In this document: positions 35,639 to 48,435 of the stretch, one piece after another
Layout of the letters: each line of letters begins with the position of its first letter
Position numbering within the stretch: the first letter of the stretch is position 1
Assembly (NCBI GenBank): GCA_016946835.1
Contig: JACVTC010000133.1
Coordinates: 167,001-231,000 of the forward strand
Reading direction: 5' to 3'
Origin: Neocallimastix lanati (nom. inval.)
Lineage: Eukaryota > Neocallimastigomycota > Neocallimastigomycetes > Neocallimastigales > Neocallimastigaceae
DNA: 64,000 nt
Made by a program: the position numbers and the translations under genes
The notes under the pieces: model-generated
The model's input: the letters and a program-made list of their open reading frames with translations, nothing else
Database searches by the model: none
Told to the model about the DNA's origin: nothing

Positions 35639-35968
35639 ATTTGAGAAATTTAAATATTTAGTTATTAAATTAAGATTATACTCAAAAAATGTTTGCTTAT
35701 TAAATAAATTAAAAACTTTATAAATTTTAAAAATGATATAAAAATTTCGAAATATAAATTTTATTATTATTATTTTATTATTATTTTTATTTTATTATTA
35801 TTATTTGAGAAATTTAAATATTTAGTTATTAAATTAAGATTATACTCAAAAAATGTTTGCTTATTAAATAAATTAAAAACTTTATAAATTTTAAAAATGA
35901 TATAAAAATTTCGAAATATAAATTTTATTATTATTATTTTATTATTATTTTTATTTTATTATTATTTT
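35639..35968. repeat. Direct tandem repeat, ~174-bp unit, two copies
   Basis: Two copies of a block running from ATTTGAGAAATTTAAATATT through GATTATACTCAAAAAATGTT, ATGATATAAAAATTTCGAAA and an (ATT)n tail, starting at about 35639 and 35813. They are nearly identical. A more diverged third relative precedes them from 35535. Confidence 0.9.
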
Positions 35969-36013
35969 TATGTATTTTATATTATATATATATTATATAT
36001 ATACATATTATAA

Positions 36014-37903
36014 TTAATTTTCTTTTTTTGCTTTTTTATTATTTTCTTGCCATATTTTCATTTCTAAATTATAACGCTTTTTATCTTGTTCAGACTTTTC
36101 TACATATTTTGCTTTTTCTTCTGGTGTTAATTTTTTCCATGACTCAGAAATCATTTTACTTATAGCTCCTAATGATTTCTTTGAATATTTTGACATATAT
36201 TGTGTACGTACATCTTGGAAATAGAATAAGAAAGCAGATGATGGATGTTTTGGTTGAGTTGGGTCTTTTGGTGTACGTACTCTTTTTTGTGGTGGAAGAA
36301 CAGAATAAGGAGGTAATAATCCAGTGGATGATGTTGGTAGATAATTATAATTATAATTATAGGGTGCATAATGTTCTCTAGTATTTTGTCCGTATGGAGA
36401 ATATATTCCTGGTGTTGGAATTTTATTTATGTTTTTTAAATTCTTTTGTTGAGCTTTAGCTATCTTTTTTAATTCATTATTTTCATTACGCAAACGTTTA
36501 GCCTCTTCATAATATTTAACTTTTTCTTTCTCTGGAAGTTCTTTCCATGCATTTCCAACCAACTTACTTATGACTCCTGGTGATGAGTCTGGATTCTCAT
36601 CTTTTATTTTTTGACGATAATCAGCACTAAAAAGAATAAATGCATTTGGAGATTGCTTAATTTGAACTACTGGATAATTGATAGTCATTGGTGAAGCTTG
36701 TGGCGTATATGGATATGGACATTGATATGAATACATATAAGGTGAACAATTCATTTGTGGTGGGTAACTTTCTGGTTGTTTTTGATGATCTATTATACTT
36801 TCTGTTGATTGAATTGATCTTTTCTTATAATTATTTGGATTTGGGGTATAAATATAATCAGGACGGTCAAGTTCTAAATCATTTTCTACTAATGGTGATT
36901 GAAGAATATAATTATTTTTTTCTTCCTATAATATTAGAATATGTTATTAATAAATATAAGTAAATATATAAATGAATTATTTAAAGTGATCCATTAGATA
37001 AAAAAAAAAATTTAATTTTTAAACTATTAACTAAGAATTATACATACTTCACTCATATTAGTCCATTCATCACCTAAAATAACACTAACTTCTGCTGTTG
37101 ATAGTGCCGGATTTTGAGCAGAAAGTTCCTTTCTTCTTTTAGAACAATACATCATAAATGAATTTATTGGACGTTTAATTTTCTTTACATTAGAAATACT
37201 ATTTGAAGAACATGTTGATAAAGTATCATCTTCACCTATTAAATTTCAATATTAATTTTTAAAAAATTTTTTTATTTTTTATTTTTTTTTTATATTTCAA
37301 TAAATTTAATATTAAAATTTATTAGTATTATATTAATATATAATTGAAAAAATAAAATAATGTTTAAAAGAATATTTAGTTCAAATTTATTTATTTATTT
37401 ATTAATAATTTATTATTACTTTCTATATATAGATTATTTTGAAGTTGTTTTTGTATATCCACAATTTGCTGATTATCTTGAATACTCCATTGAGCTTGGT
37501 TTCCTCCATTAATTATTTTATTCATAGAATTATTTGTATCTATAAATTCAAACATTTGATTAGAATTATTTAAATTATTTCTTATATCTTGACGTGTTGT
37601 CCCTGTTTGAAAAGTTGGTTTTATTGTTTGTGATATTGAGGTTTTAACTATTGGAGTTTCTGTTTGATTTGAACATTCTGGCATCGATTGTACGGATGGT
37701 TGAGAATATATCGCAGAATTATTATTATTATATATGAATGTTGGATTTTGAACTTTGTATATATCAAAAGGAGGGGTAGAAATACTTGTTAATTCATTAT
37801 TTTGATTATTTAATGTTTGTTGATGGATTTGTTGCTGCTGTGTTTGATGCGTAGTGTACGCCATTTGTTGTTGTGAAAACATCGAAGTACTATAGTTAAA
37901 CAT
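36014..37903 (-). CDS. Three-HMG-box DNA-binding protein, three exons
   Basis: My model: exon 1 37903-37420, exon 2 37235-37048, exon 3 36925-36014; 1584 nt, 527 residues. Donors are GTAATA and GTATGT, acceptors AATAG and TATAG, and all phases agree. Residues 1-161 are Gln/Asn-rich and disordered. HMG box 1 (~179-245) crosses the second intron: KKIKRPINSFMMYCSKRRK, then VILGDEWTNMSE and EEKNNY. HMG box 2 (~316-378): SPNAFILFSADYRQ, KLVGNAWKELPEKEK. HMG box 3 (~449-516): KHPSSAFLFYFQDVR, MISESWKKLTPEEKAKY. Box 1 has the RPxNxF start and LGxxW core of sequence-specific MATA/SOX-type boxes; boxes 2 and 3 look like the non-specific, DNA-bending type. Nuclear and probably regulatory or architectural. 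Whether it has a mating-type role is unknown. Confidence 0.88.
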
Positions 37904-39763
37904 TTTACTTTTTTATAAATGAAAATAATTAACAATAACTTTTTTATAAATGAAAATAATTAATTATAACTATAACACTTTTATTTAATTAATATTTTCA
38001 TTAAAAAATATTTTAAGTAATCCTTTTTTTTTTCAAATAAGGATATTTTTTTTTTAAATAATTATTGAAATTAAATAAATTGATAAATATTTTATTATAT
38101 ATGTATATTTATTTAATTTCCTTTCCTTTTTCAAAACTATATTATGTTAAATATTACTTCTATTTCTGGATTAATATTTACTATTTAATTGTTTTTTAAA
38201 GTTTATCTTTTTAATTTTTTTATTTCCCATAATAAAATTTTATTAAAAATTTTATAGATAAAATTTTAAGTTTCTTAATAAAAAATTTTTTCAGTCTTAT
38301 ACTCTTCTTTATATATAAATTTGAAATTTTATATAATGTAATTGATTTTATATATATATTCATTAGTATATTTAAAACTTACATAATATATATATTTTTT
38401 TTATTTTTATATTTTAATTTTATTTTATTTCATTTCATTTTATTTTATTTTGGATTAAATTAAAAATAAATTAAAGCGATAAATCTTAAAATTTAAAATT
38501 ATTACTATAAAATGTTATATATTATTATTATAAATCTTACTAATTTATTATATTTTAATATAAAATATCATGATATTTATATGTTTTTATATATATATAA
38601 TTTTAAATATAAATATTAATATATATCATGATATAAATAATATACAATAAATTAATATTAATTAAATATCAATTATCAATACAGAAGTTTATATTATTAT
38701 TATAAAGATGATTATAAATATTATAAAACATAATGTTAAGGGAGACTTATAATGTTCTTTTTTATGAAGTATTCATGATTATTTCAAAAAGAAAGAAACT
38801 CATTATTATAGTATATGAATAGTATAAATCTCCTTTTTTTAATTAATAAAAAAAAGTATATATATTATTATTAAAAAAACAAAATGAGTTAAAATAAATT
38901 TGGCAATACGAAGATTAAGAAGTGAATCAAATTAATATGTAATCAAATAATTAAATAAATAAATTCATGCTTTACATATATTTCTGTTATTATGTACATG
39001 TGACCAATATTATATATAATATATATATACATAAAAAATTTTCAATAATAATTAATACCAAATATAAAAAATAATAAAAATTATTTATATTAAGTATTAT
39101 TATAACTATTATTATTTTTAATTAATTTTTCTATTAATAAAAGCTTCTAAAAAAAAAAAGAAAATGGGTATTCGTTAATTCTATTTATAGCTTATTATCA
39201 CAGTACTCATAATATGCTAATAATATGCTTACTTTAAATTTTCTTATTTTAATTTAACTTTAATTTCTATAATAATTTTTATTTTTATTACACAAAAATA
39301 AATTTTATCACAAAATAATAACCATAATTTTTTTGGCAATTATCTAATTATTAATCTATTTAATTATAACCTTTTTATATTTTTTATATCATTAACATTA
39401 AAAGGTATATAATATAAAATTGATTCATAAAAAATAAATAATAGAAACATTGATTAATAAAAAATTGATTAAATACTTGATAAAAAAAATAAATAATAAT
39501 AAATAATTAATAAAAGTTAATAATAAAAATAAATATTTAATAAATAAATAATTATATAGGGTAACACATAAATAAATAAATGTAAATATAATTTTTTTTT
39601 TGTTTGTTTCATAAATTGAAAAAATATACTAAATTAAATTAAAAAAAAAAAAAAAAATAAAAAATATTTAAAATACTTAATTGGACAATAAAAAAAATTT
39701 TAACATATATAAAAGAAAAGTGTTTCCATTGACATTCTTATTATATAATTAAAAAATTGTTTA
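37904..39763. other. AT-rich intergenic, nothing seen
   Basis: Promoter side of the HMG gene; a 27-bp direct repeat with CTTTTTTATAAATGAAAATA lies at 37909-37965. Beyond that only AT-rich simple sequence. Confidence 0.65.
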
Positions 39764-39900
39764 TTTTAAAACATGTTATTTGAATTTATATATTTAAATA
39801 TACAAATATACAATTTTATACAAAAAGAATATTTTAAAACATGTTATTTGAATTTATATATTTAAATATTCAAATATACAATTTTATACAAAAAGAATAT
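39764..39900. repeat. Direct tandem repeat, 68-bp unit, two copies
   Basis: Two copies of TTTTAAAACATGTTATTTGA...ATACAATTTTATACAAAAAG with one or two differences. Confidence 0.95.
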
Positions 39901-40466
39901 AAAGTATTTTATAAATATTATATATTATATAGGATTTTAATGTGTTAATGTGGTATAATTATATAAATAATTATTAAATTATAATTACAATAATGATAAT
40001 TTTATTTAATAGAAATATAGAATAACAAATTTGAAAAGTTTATTAAAATTATATCCTTTTGATTATTTTTACCTTTATTTTTATTTTTATTATTTTATTT
40101 TTATTTTTATTTTTAATACTTTTTTATTTATTTATTAATTTAATTATTTTTTAAAAAAATAATATGAATTGTACAACCAAACGGAAAATAAATTTTATTA
40201 TTTTAATTTATTTTTTAATAAAGATATTTATTTATAGTTAAGGAACAATCTTATGAACAATGAAATAAAATGAAATAAACTAAAGAATTTTTTATTATTT
40301 TCTCCATATAAAGATTTAATAATGATATAAAAATTTAAAACAAGTATTATTATTATTATTGTTATATTATATATTAAAAGAAAAAAATTTTTTTTGTAGT
40401 AGTATATAAAGAAATAATTATTCATTTTATTGCCAAAAATTCTACATTCATATTTAACTTTGATTT

Positions 40467-40574
40467 TTTTTTCTGTAATCTCCTAATTTTTTATAAGCAA
40501 TACAGTAGCTTATAGAATATTTTTTTCTATAATCTCCTAATTTTTTATAAGCAATACAGTAGTTTATAAAATAC
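40467..40574. repeat. Direct tandem repeat, 54-bp unit, two copies
   Basis: The unit contains TAATCTCCTAATTTTTTATA followed by AGCAATACAGTAG; copies start at about 40476 and 40530. Confidence 0.95.
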
Positions 40575-42135
40575 TTTTTAACAAAAAAAAAAAATTAAGA
40601 ATGTTTTTAAAATATAACAAAACAAAAAAACATAAAAATCTCCCATAAATATAATAAAAAAAAAAATCTTTATATTAAATCTAAAAATTTAGTTATAATT
40701 ATATTAAATAAACTTTATTATATAGATTATTCCATTTAAATATATAATTTTATACAAAAAATTTTGGTTTTTGAATAAAAATACATTATAATATATATTT
40801 ATACATTTTAAAATTTTATTTCAAAATATAATAATAATTAACAATAGTAATATTAAAACAAAAATTCACAATTAAAATTTAATAATTTTTTGAATTTATT
40901 ATTATTAAATATTGAAATATGGAATATTTATTTATATGAATTTTTTTGAAAATAAAGATAAATAAATAAGATATATTATTAAATATATTTTATTATATTT
41001 TATTAAAAGTAGTAGTAATAATAAATAATATATATATAAATTAGAGAAAAACAATGTAACTATATAAAACATATAGTTACAAATAAATATTAAAAAATAA
41101 ATTTATATAATTTTTTTTTATTTACGAACGTAAAAGTTAAGTTCTTTATATATAAAAGAATTTATTACAAAATTCAAAATTTGTAATAAAAATTTTTTCT
41201 TAAATATATTTTAAAATAGTTAATTAAAATTTTATGCTATGAAAGGACCATTGTTTATAAAATTAATACATTAAATTTTAGTCATTTATAATGATAAATT
41301 TTTATTTTAATACATATACATAATTTTTAATTTAGATAAAAACTCATTTAATTAACGATTTGTATTTATTTATCTATAATTATTAAAACGAAATTATTTT
41401 AATCAAAATCTTTTGTAATTTATTGAGATTTAGATGAAATGAAATTTTATTTAGCAAACGCTGTTTTATAAAAATAATATAAGGTTATTTCATTTATATC
41501 ATGTTACAATTACATACAATTATTTATACACATTTTTCATTAAATATATGAATGTAGTGAAACCGCATTTCTAATACATAAATTTATAAAATACTTCATA
41601 TGATATACGATATTTAAAATATAATTAATCATAAGAAAATAATTAATATTAAACTTTATTTTCAACAAAATCTTCAGAAAATATGCATGATACAAAGACT
41701 AAAATATTACTTTAATTCATTTATTAATAATTTGAAAATGAAATTTCAATTTTTTTTATCTTTTTTTTTTTTTTTTTTTATTTTCTTTAATAATAAATAA
41801 TTAATTAATTAAATGTATTTTTATACACTTAAAATAAATAATAATTTTTAAGGTATTAAATAAAATACATTGAATAATAATTATAAAATATTAATAATTT
41901 TTTTACTACCTTTTTGATAATAAAATATTAATAATTTTTTTTATTACCTTTTTAATTAAAATTTTTATAAAAATAATAAATAAATAAATAAAGATTTAAG
42001 TTCATAATAATAAATAAATTTGATTTAATCATTTTATATATCTCTTTTTTTTTTTTTTTTTTATGTTAAAAAATATATAAATATAAATAAAATTTCTAAT
42101 AATAAGTACTAGTAGAGAAAATAAAAACCCAATTT

Positions 42136-42194
<59 letters not shown>

Positions 42195-42392
42195 TAATTT
42201 TATTTAGTAAAATATGTTCCTACATACATATTCTGATATAATAATTTTTTTTTAATTAATATTAGCTTTATTATTTTAATTTTTATGAAAAACTTTATAT
42301 TTAATGTTTTTTATATTAGTATCAAGAATTTCAAAATTTATTTTTGTATTAATTATCTTATTTTTTATTTTCATTTTAATAATGATAAATAA

Positions 42393-42425
<33 letters not shown>

Positions 42426-44254
42426 TAATACATTCATTATATAAATATTCTTTAACTTACCTATTATTATATTTTAATATTTACACAATTTTTTTTTTTT
42501 TATTATTATTAATTTATATTTTTTTATATATATAATAATTTAAAAAAATGCTTTTTTTATTTAAGAAATTTAATCCAATAAAACTTATTTTTTTGATATA
42601 TTTTAGTTGTTAGATTTTCAAACAAAAATTCCATTCATCAAAATTACAAAAAAATAAAAATTTCGTACAAAATTATAGTTAATATATAATAAAATTTTAT
42701 TTGATATTAATTAAATCAAAAAGTCTTTCCTATAAAAGGAAATTAAAAAAAAATACATCAATACTAATAATTACTAAAATACTAATAATTAAAAAAATTA
42801 TTTTATAAAAAAAAGAAGAAAGAAATTAAAAATAAAAAAAAATAGTTTTTTTTAGAAAGAATTTTTTTTAATAAAAAAAGGAAAGTTTTATAATTTTGTA
42901 ATATCTAGTTTTGTAAATATAACAAAGGGAGGTTATATTTATAAAAAAGAGAACACTAAAATAAAATTTTCTTGTTTATTTTTTATTTATTAAATTTAGT
43001 ATTTTAAATAAAAATAAATTTTGTTTTAAAATTTTATATTAAATAAAATTTTCATTAAAAAAATCTTTTGTACATTACTTAGTATCAATAGTTGGGCTTA
43101 TCTAAAATTGGTAATAATTATTAATTTTTAATATAAAAAGGAAAAATAAAAACAAAAACAAAAGCAAAAACAAACAAACTAAAAAAAAAAAAAAAAAAAA
43201 AAGGACAGAATTAAAATGTCCTAATGACGTGTAATTAATATATTAAATATTTCTAATCCTAATCCTTAAAGCAATAGTTTAATAATATAAAAGTATGTTA
43301 AATTATTGTTATGTGTTTAATTACTTAGTACATTATACTACATAATTAAATGTAAAATATTTCTATTTGGTAGTATTTTTATGCAGTGTAACGTTAAATA
43401 TTACCTATAATGTTAAACTATATAATTATAAATAATATTAAATAATATATTTTTAAATAAATAGGACTTTCTTAATGTAAAAGCAATAAAATAAATAAAT
43501 AATGTAATATAGATATTATTTCTGATTTTAAGTGTTATTGAAGAAAAAATGTCTAAAAAAAAATTTTTTATAAAAAAAATAAAGAATATTCCATTATTTC
43601 ATTTTAATTTAAATTTAAAGATTGAGTTAATTATTATTTAATTAATATAAGATATAAAAATTTAAAATTCTATATAATTAAATATAATTAACTCAATCTT
43701 TAAATTTAAATTAATCTTTACATTTTTTAAAAATTTTACAATACTTTTTTTTTTAAAAAAGGAAAAATTAAATTCAAAAATGAATATTCTGTAGTTTAAT
43801 AATACTTTTTTATTATATAAAATATTTTTAATACATTAAGTATGTTTTCATTTAATGTTTCATTAAATTTAATAATAAATATATGAATATATATATTTTT
43901 AAATTTAAAAAATTTCATATTTTCTTCACTTCTAATTTATTTTTTTTTTCATTTATTTTTATCTCTATTTATTTTTTTATAATTATACTTATAATTAAGA
44001 ATTTTAATGACATTTAAACCATTATATATACTTCAAGATACTTCAAAAATAGAGCAATAGATATATATATATATTTTTCATTTTAATTAAAGTTCATTGT
44101 GTTATAATTACATTTTAATAATCATATTCATAATCATATTCATAACCATAATAATAATTGTAATTTAAATATAAACAATTAAATTATTTTTTTTTTAAAA
44201 AAAAAAAAATAAATAAATTAATAAAAAAAAAGATAAATAAAAAAAAAGATAAAA
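40575..44254. other. Long AT-rich intergenic stretch
   Basis: No exon found. Holds an A52-class run at about 42141-42192, (ATTT)n at 42398-42424 and an A24 run at 43179-43202. A few mixed patches (for example 41440-41600 and 43200-43400) do not yield a sustained frame. Confidence 0.6.
43606..43712. repeat. Inverted repeat, perfect 29-bp arms
   Basis: AATTTAAATTTAAAGATTGA plus GTTAATTAT at 43606-43634, exact reverse complement at 43684-43712, with a 49-nt AT loop. Possibly a tiny MITE. Confidence 0.95.
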
Positions 44255-46817
44255 ATGAATAAAAAAATAAATTTCCAAGAAAGTATTAATATAATAATAA
44301 ATAGTAAAAATGTTAAGGAATTAAAACAAAATCTAATAGAAAATGGTTTTCAATTAAAAGATTTAAAAAATATAAATAAGGATAATTTAAAAGGTTATAA
44401 TGTTCAAGGCTTTGATATATTAATTCATTTTATTGAAAACAATGCAACTCAAGAAGTAGTTCAATATATTATTATTAATGGAAAATACACAAATTTAAAT
44501 TATGTAAATATTTATAATATTAATAATAAAAACTACATAAAGACACCGTTATCTTCTGCATTGGAAATAAATAACCTTTCCTTATCTAATTTTTTAATAG
44601 AAAATGGTGCCACTCTCGAATATATTCCATTGAATCTTTTAGTTCAATCTATTAACAATGAAAATTATAAATTTATTTTTCAAAGTCACCAAATTCATAT
44701 TAAGAAAAAACTATTAAAAGCTATTATAAAAAATGGAAATAAAAATTATGCTTTAAAAGAAATTTTTAATGATAAACCGGAAAGTAAACAATTAATTAAT
44801 AGATCTATTTATAAAACAGCAATAAAAAGTAAAAACTATGAGGCTTTAACTATTTTATATAATAATGATTCAAGAGAAAGAAAATATATATTTAATGATT
44901 TTAGTGAAATATTTAAACCACCACCCCCTTTTGATAATGAGATGCTCAATGAAACAAATGAATATTATCCAAATGAAAAAGATAAATTAGAACTTATAGA
45001 AAGGCTTAAAAATTCAGAATTAGAATTCTCTGTGAATAACATTTTTATAAATAGTTTAAATAATCAAGAAAATCTTATTAAATTAATTCAAAATAATAAA
45101 CTAAATGATTTTGAAGATTATGTCAACAAAAATCCTGTGATAATAACAGAATTTAGATACATGGAAAATACTGGCATTGATAAGGATATTTTAAGTTATG
45201 CAATTGAACATCATGTTTCGCTTGACTTTTTAAAATTTCTTATACAAAAATGTCTTGAAGAAAAACCTGATTTTATCGAATATAATCGAAACTATGAAGA
45301 CATGTTTTACACTGCAATCTCGAGAAATAATTTTAATGCAGCGGATTATATATTGGATCAATATAAAGATTCCGGTAAAACCTACAATTATATGTTTTCT
45401 AATCTTTATTGTTCATTTGATCCTCATTTACTAAATGATAAAAATCTTGAGTATTTCATAGAAACCCCAATTCCTCATGATTGTAGTACAAATGAATTTT
45501 TATCCATAGATAGCTTAGTAGAAAATAATGAATTAGAAATTTTAAGAAAAATTTTCAAGTATTACGAGAATGAAAAAAATATAACAAATGAAAGTGATAA
45601 AATATCAATAAATTTTTCACTATATAAAGAAGCTATTTATCATGATCATTTGGAAATGGTAAACTTTTTATCTGAACATGATGATCGAAAAAAAGAGGAT
45701 ATTTTAGACACTATATTTCAAATTGTTGATGGAATGAATAGAGCACAAAAGCAAAAATTTTTATATAATATTAAAAATGGTAAAATAACTTTACCATCGG
45801 TTGACTATCTCGATCATTTTTTAAATAATTTAAATGAAAACCAAAATATATGGAAAGCTATAGTTAAAAAAATAGAAAATAATAGTATTTCTGAATTAGA
45901 TGACTATCTTCAAGAAAAAAATATTTCCTTATCCTGTTTTCATAAAGATATATTAATATATGCTATTGAAAACAATTCATCTTTTGAAATGATTCGATAT
46001 CTACTCTCCCATTATCCATCATTAAATTTTATTTCTGATAGAAGAACACCCCTTACTTGTGCTATCTCCCATAACCATTTTGATATAGCAGAATTATTAA
46101 TAAAACATGGGGCAGATATTCATTACAATTACGACTCAGAACCCTTTGGTTATATTTTTGAAAATGTTATTTGTTATACTATCGATAAAAACCTATTAAA
46201 TAAGAAAAATTTAAAATTTATTTTGAATTATGAAATTGAGTTCATTCCAAAAATTATTTCTCTTCTTATTTCGAGTCACGAAGAGAGTCATAGAAAAATA
46301 TTAAATGAATTGTTAAATAATTACGTTATGGATAATCATTTTATAATAAAATTACTTTCATATTATCATAACGCAACACCATTATCAAATTTTCAATTGC
46401 AAGAAATGACTTTAAAAGAAAAACAAAAAATTTCTAAGAATTGGTATACTTATGCCTTTTATGACAACGGTAACAGAGAAAATATTGAATTGCTTTTAAG
46501 ATATGATAGTAATGAATCTGAACTAATGTCAGATACTAATAACAAGGAAGGAAATTCGGATGGTGAATTGGGTCAATCTATATTATCAAGCATACTATGC
46601 CATTTTCTGAAAGAAAATAATTATAATATCATTGAAGAGGTATTAAAATCTAATATATTTCATTCTAAAAAATTCAATTTAAAAAGATTTCTTTCAAACT
46701 TATTTGATATTGAATATAAAGAACTAGCTAATCAAGAAAGTGATGAAGATGATATTGATGATATTGATGAAATTGAAGATATTGATGATGATAATAATGA
46801 TAATGATAATAATAATG

Positions 46818-46907
<90 letters not shown>

Positions 46908-47653
46908 GTGATGATGATGATGATGATGATGTTAACCATAATGTAAATATTAATGAGGATGATGATGATGTTAATGATAATGTAAATGTTAATGATGAAA
47001 ATGATGAAGATGATGTTAATAATCATGTAAATGTTAATGATAATGATAATGTTAATGATAATGTTAATGATAATGTAAATACTAATGATGATGTAAATTT
47101 TAATGATAATAATGATAATATAAATGAATTTTATATAGAAAAAATTCGTAATAAATCCAATTTCAAAAATTTTGATCTATTAAAAATATTTTTAGATGGA
47201 TTAATAATAAATAATTACATTGATTTTAAAATTACGAATAATGATTTTGAAGATATATTATTATTACTTTTACGTGAAAAATGTCCATTTGATTTATTGA
47301 TATCATTTATTCAAGATTCATTCAAAAATGATACTTTAGACCTTACTAAAGTTAACTTCGAAATCATTTTAAGGGAATTGACGGATGCGGTTAATTCTTT
47401 CGCTTCAAGTCATTCTGAAATAATTAAAATATTTATTTATGAATACTTTCATCATAAAGATTTTAATATAAAATACATTAATATTGAAAAATCTGTAGCA
47501 ATTCTGTGCCCTCTGGAGGATAATATTTCAAATTTGAACTATTTTATTCATATTCTAATTCAATGTCATCAATTAAGTATTAAGGATTCTATGAATGATA
47601 TTTCATTACTTTTAAAAGAATTAGATTGTTTAGATCTAGTAAATAATATCTAA
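44255..47653 (+). CDS. Large ankyrin-repeat protein with acidic Asn-rich insert
   Basis: A single exon of 1132 residues from ATG 44255, preceded by AAAAA context. Ankyrin repeats occur in groups: TPLSSALEINNLSLSNFLIE followed by NGATLEYI (~95-120), DILSYAIEHHVSLDFLKFLI (~310), and DILIYAIENNSSFEMIRYLL leading into RTPLTCAISHNHFDIAELLI and KHGADIHYN (~565-630). Between are less conserved helical pairs of the same style. At ~825-960 lies an intrinsically disordered insert: acidic DDID repeats, about 30 Asn codons (AAT tract at 46813-46905), Asp runs and a degenerate (N-D/V-N-V)n array. The helical part resumes afterwards to the C terminus. Ankyrin proteins are protein-binding scaffolds; the partner is unknown. 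There is no signal peptide or membrane segment. The Asn tract is probably length-variable. Confidence 0.9.
46813..46905 (+). repeat. Coding (AAT)n tract
   Basis: Around thirty near-perfect AAT codons (poly-Asn) inside the ankyrin gene, flanked by GAT-rich acidic repeats. The AAT tract is the same microsatellite motif that occurs in non-coding DNA at 33.5 and 52.4 kb. Confidence 0.95.
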
Positions 47654-48028
47654 GAATTTTTTTCTCTCAATAAATATTGTCAAAATAATGATGAGATTTT
47701 CTTTATCAACATCTAATCACTCTAAAATTCAAAATCTTATATTCAAATAAAAAATATTAAAAAATAAATGAATTAATGTATGAATAAATAAATGAATAAA
47801 GAAATAAATATAAAGATGAAGCAATTGTATAATATAAAATAAATAAATAAATAAATAAATAGATAAATAAATAAATAAATAAATAAATAGATAAAATAAA
47901 AATAAAAATAAAAATAAATGTTACTATTAGAAATTAAATTTATATTGATGTTCATGGATGATTACATCTATCTTTCATCTTTTAATGAAAATGACTGCAA
48001 ACCATTTTATTAGTATAGAAATTTATTT

Positions 48029-48062
<34 letters not shown>

Positions 48063-48435
48063 TAATATTTTAAAATTATAAAATTATAATAAAAATTATT
48101 AAGTATTAATGAAACCATTTACTTAACATGTATTATTAAATAATAATAATAATATTATTATATATATATATATATTTATATATTTATATATTTATAAATT
48201 AATTCTTTTTAATTAATTATTTCTTTTTTTTTTTTTTTTATTTTTAATTTTATTTTATTTTATTTTTTTTTTTATAACCATGATATTAAATAATATTAAT
48301 GAGTTTATTTCTAATATCATTGATTATTACATAATAATTGAATGTATTATTTTTATTATATTAGAGATATAAATATAAATATATATAGTATTTTTTTTTT
48401 TTTTTTCGATAATATAAACTAATTTTTAGTTTTAT
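47654..48435. other. AT-rich gap between convergent genes
   Basis: (AAAT)n at about 47772-47895 and a T32-class run at 48029-48060. No coding signal. Confidence 0.75.

Noticed and set aside
46724-47026. Poly-Ile frames on both strands
   Set aside because: Shadows of the AAT/GAT coding tract in the ankyrin gene.
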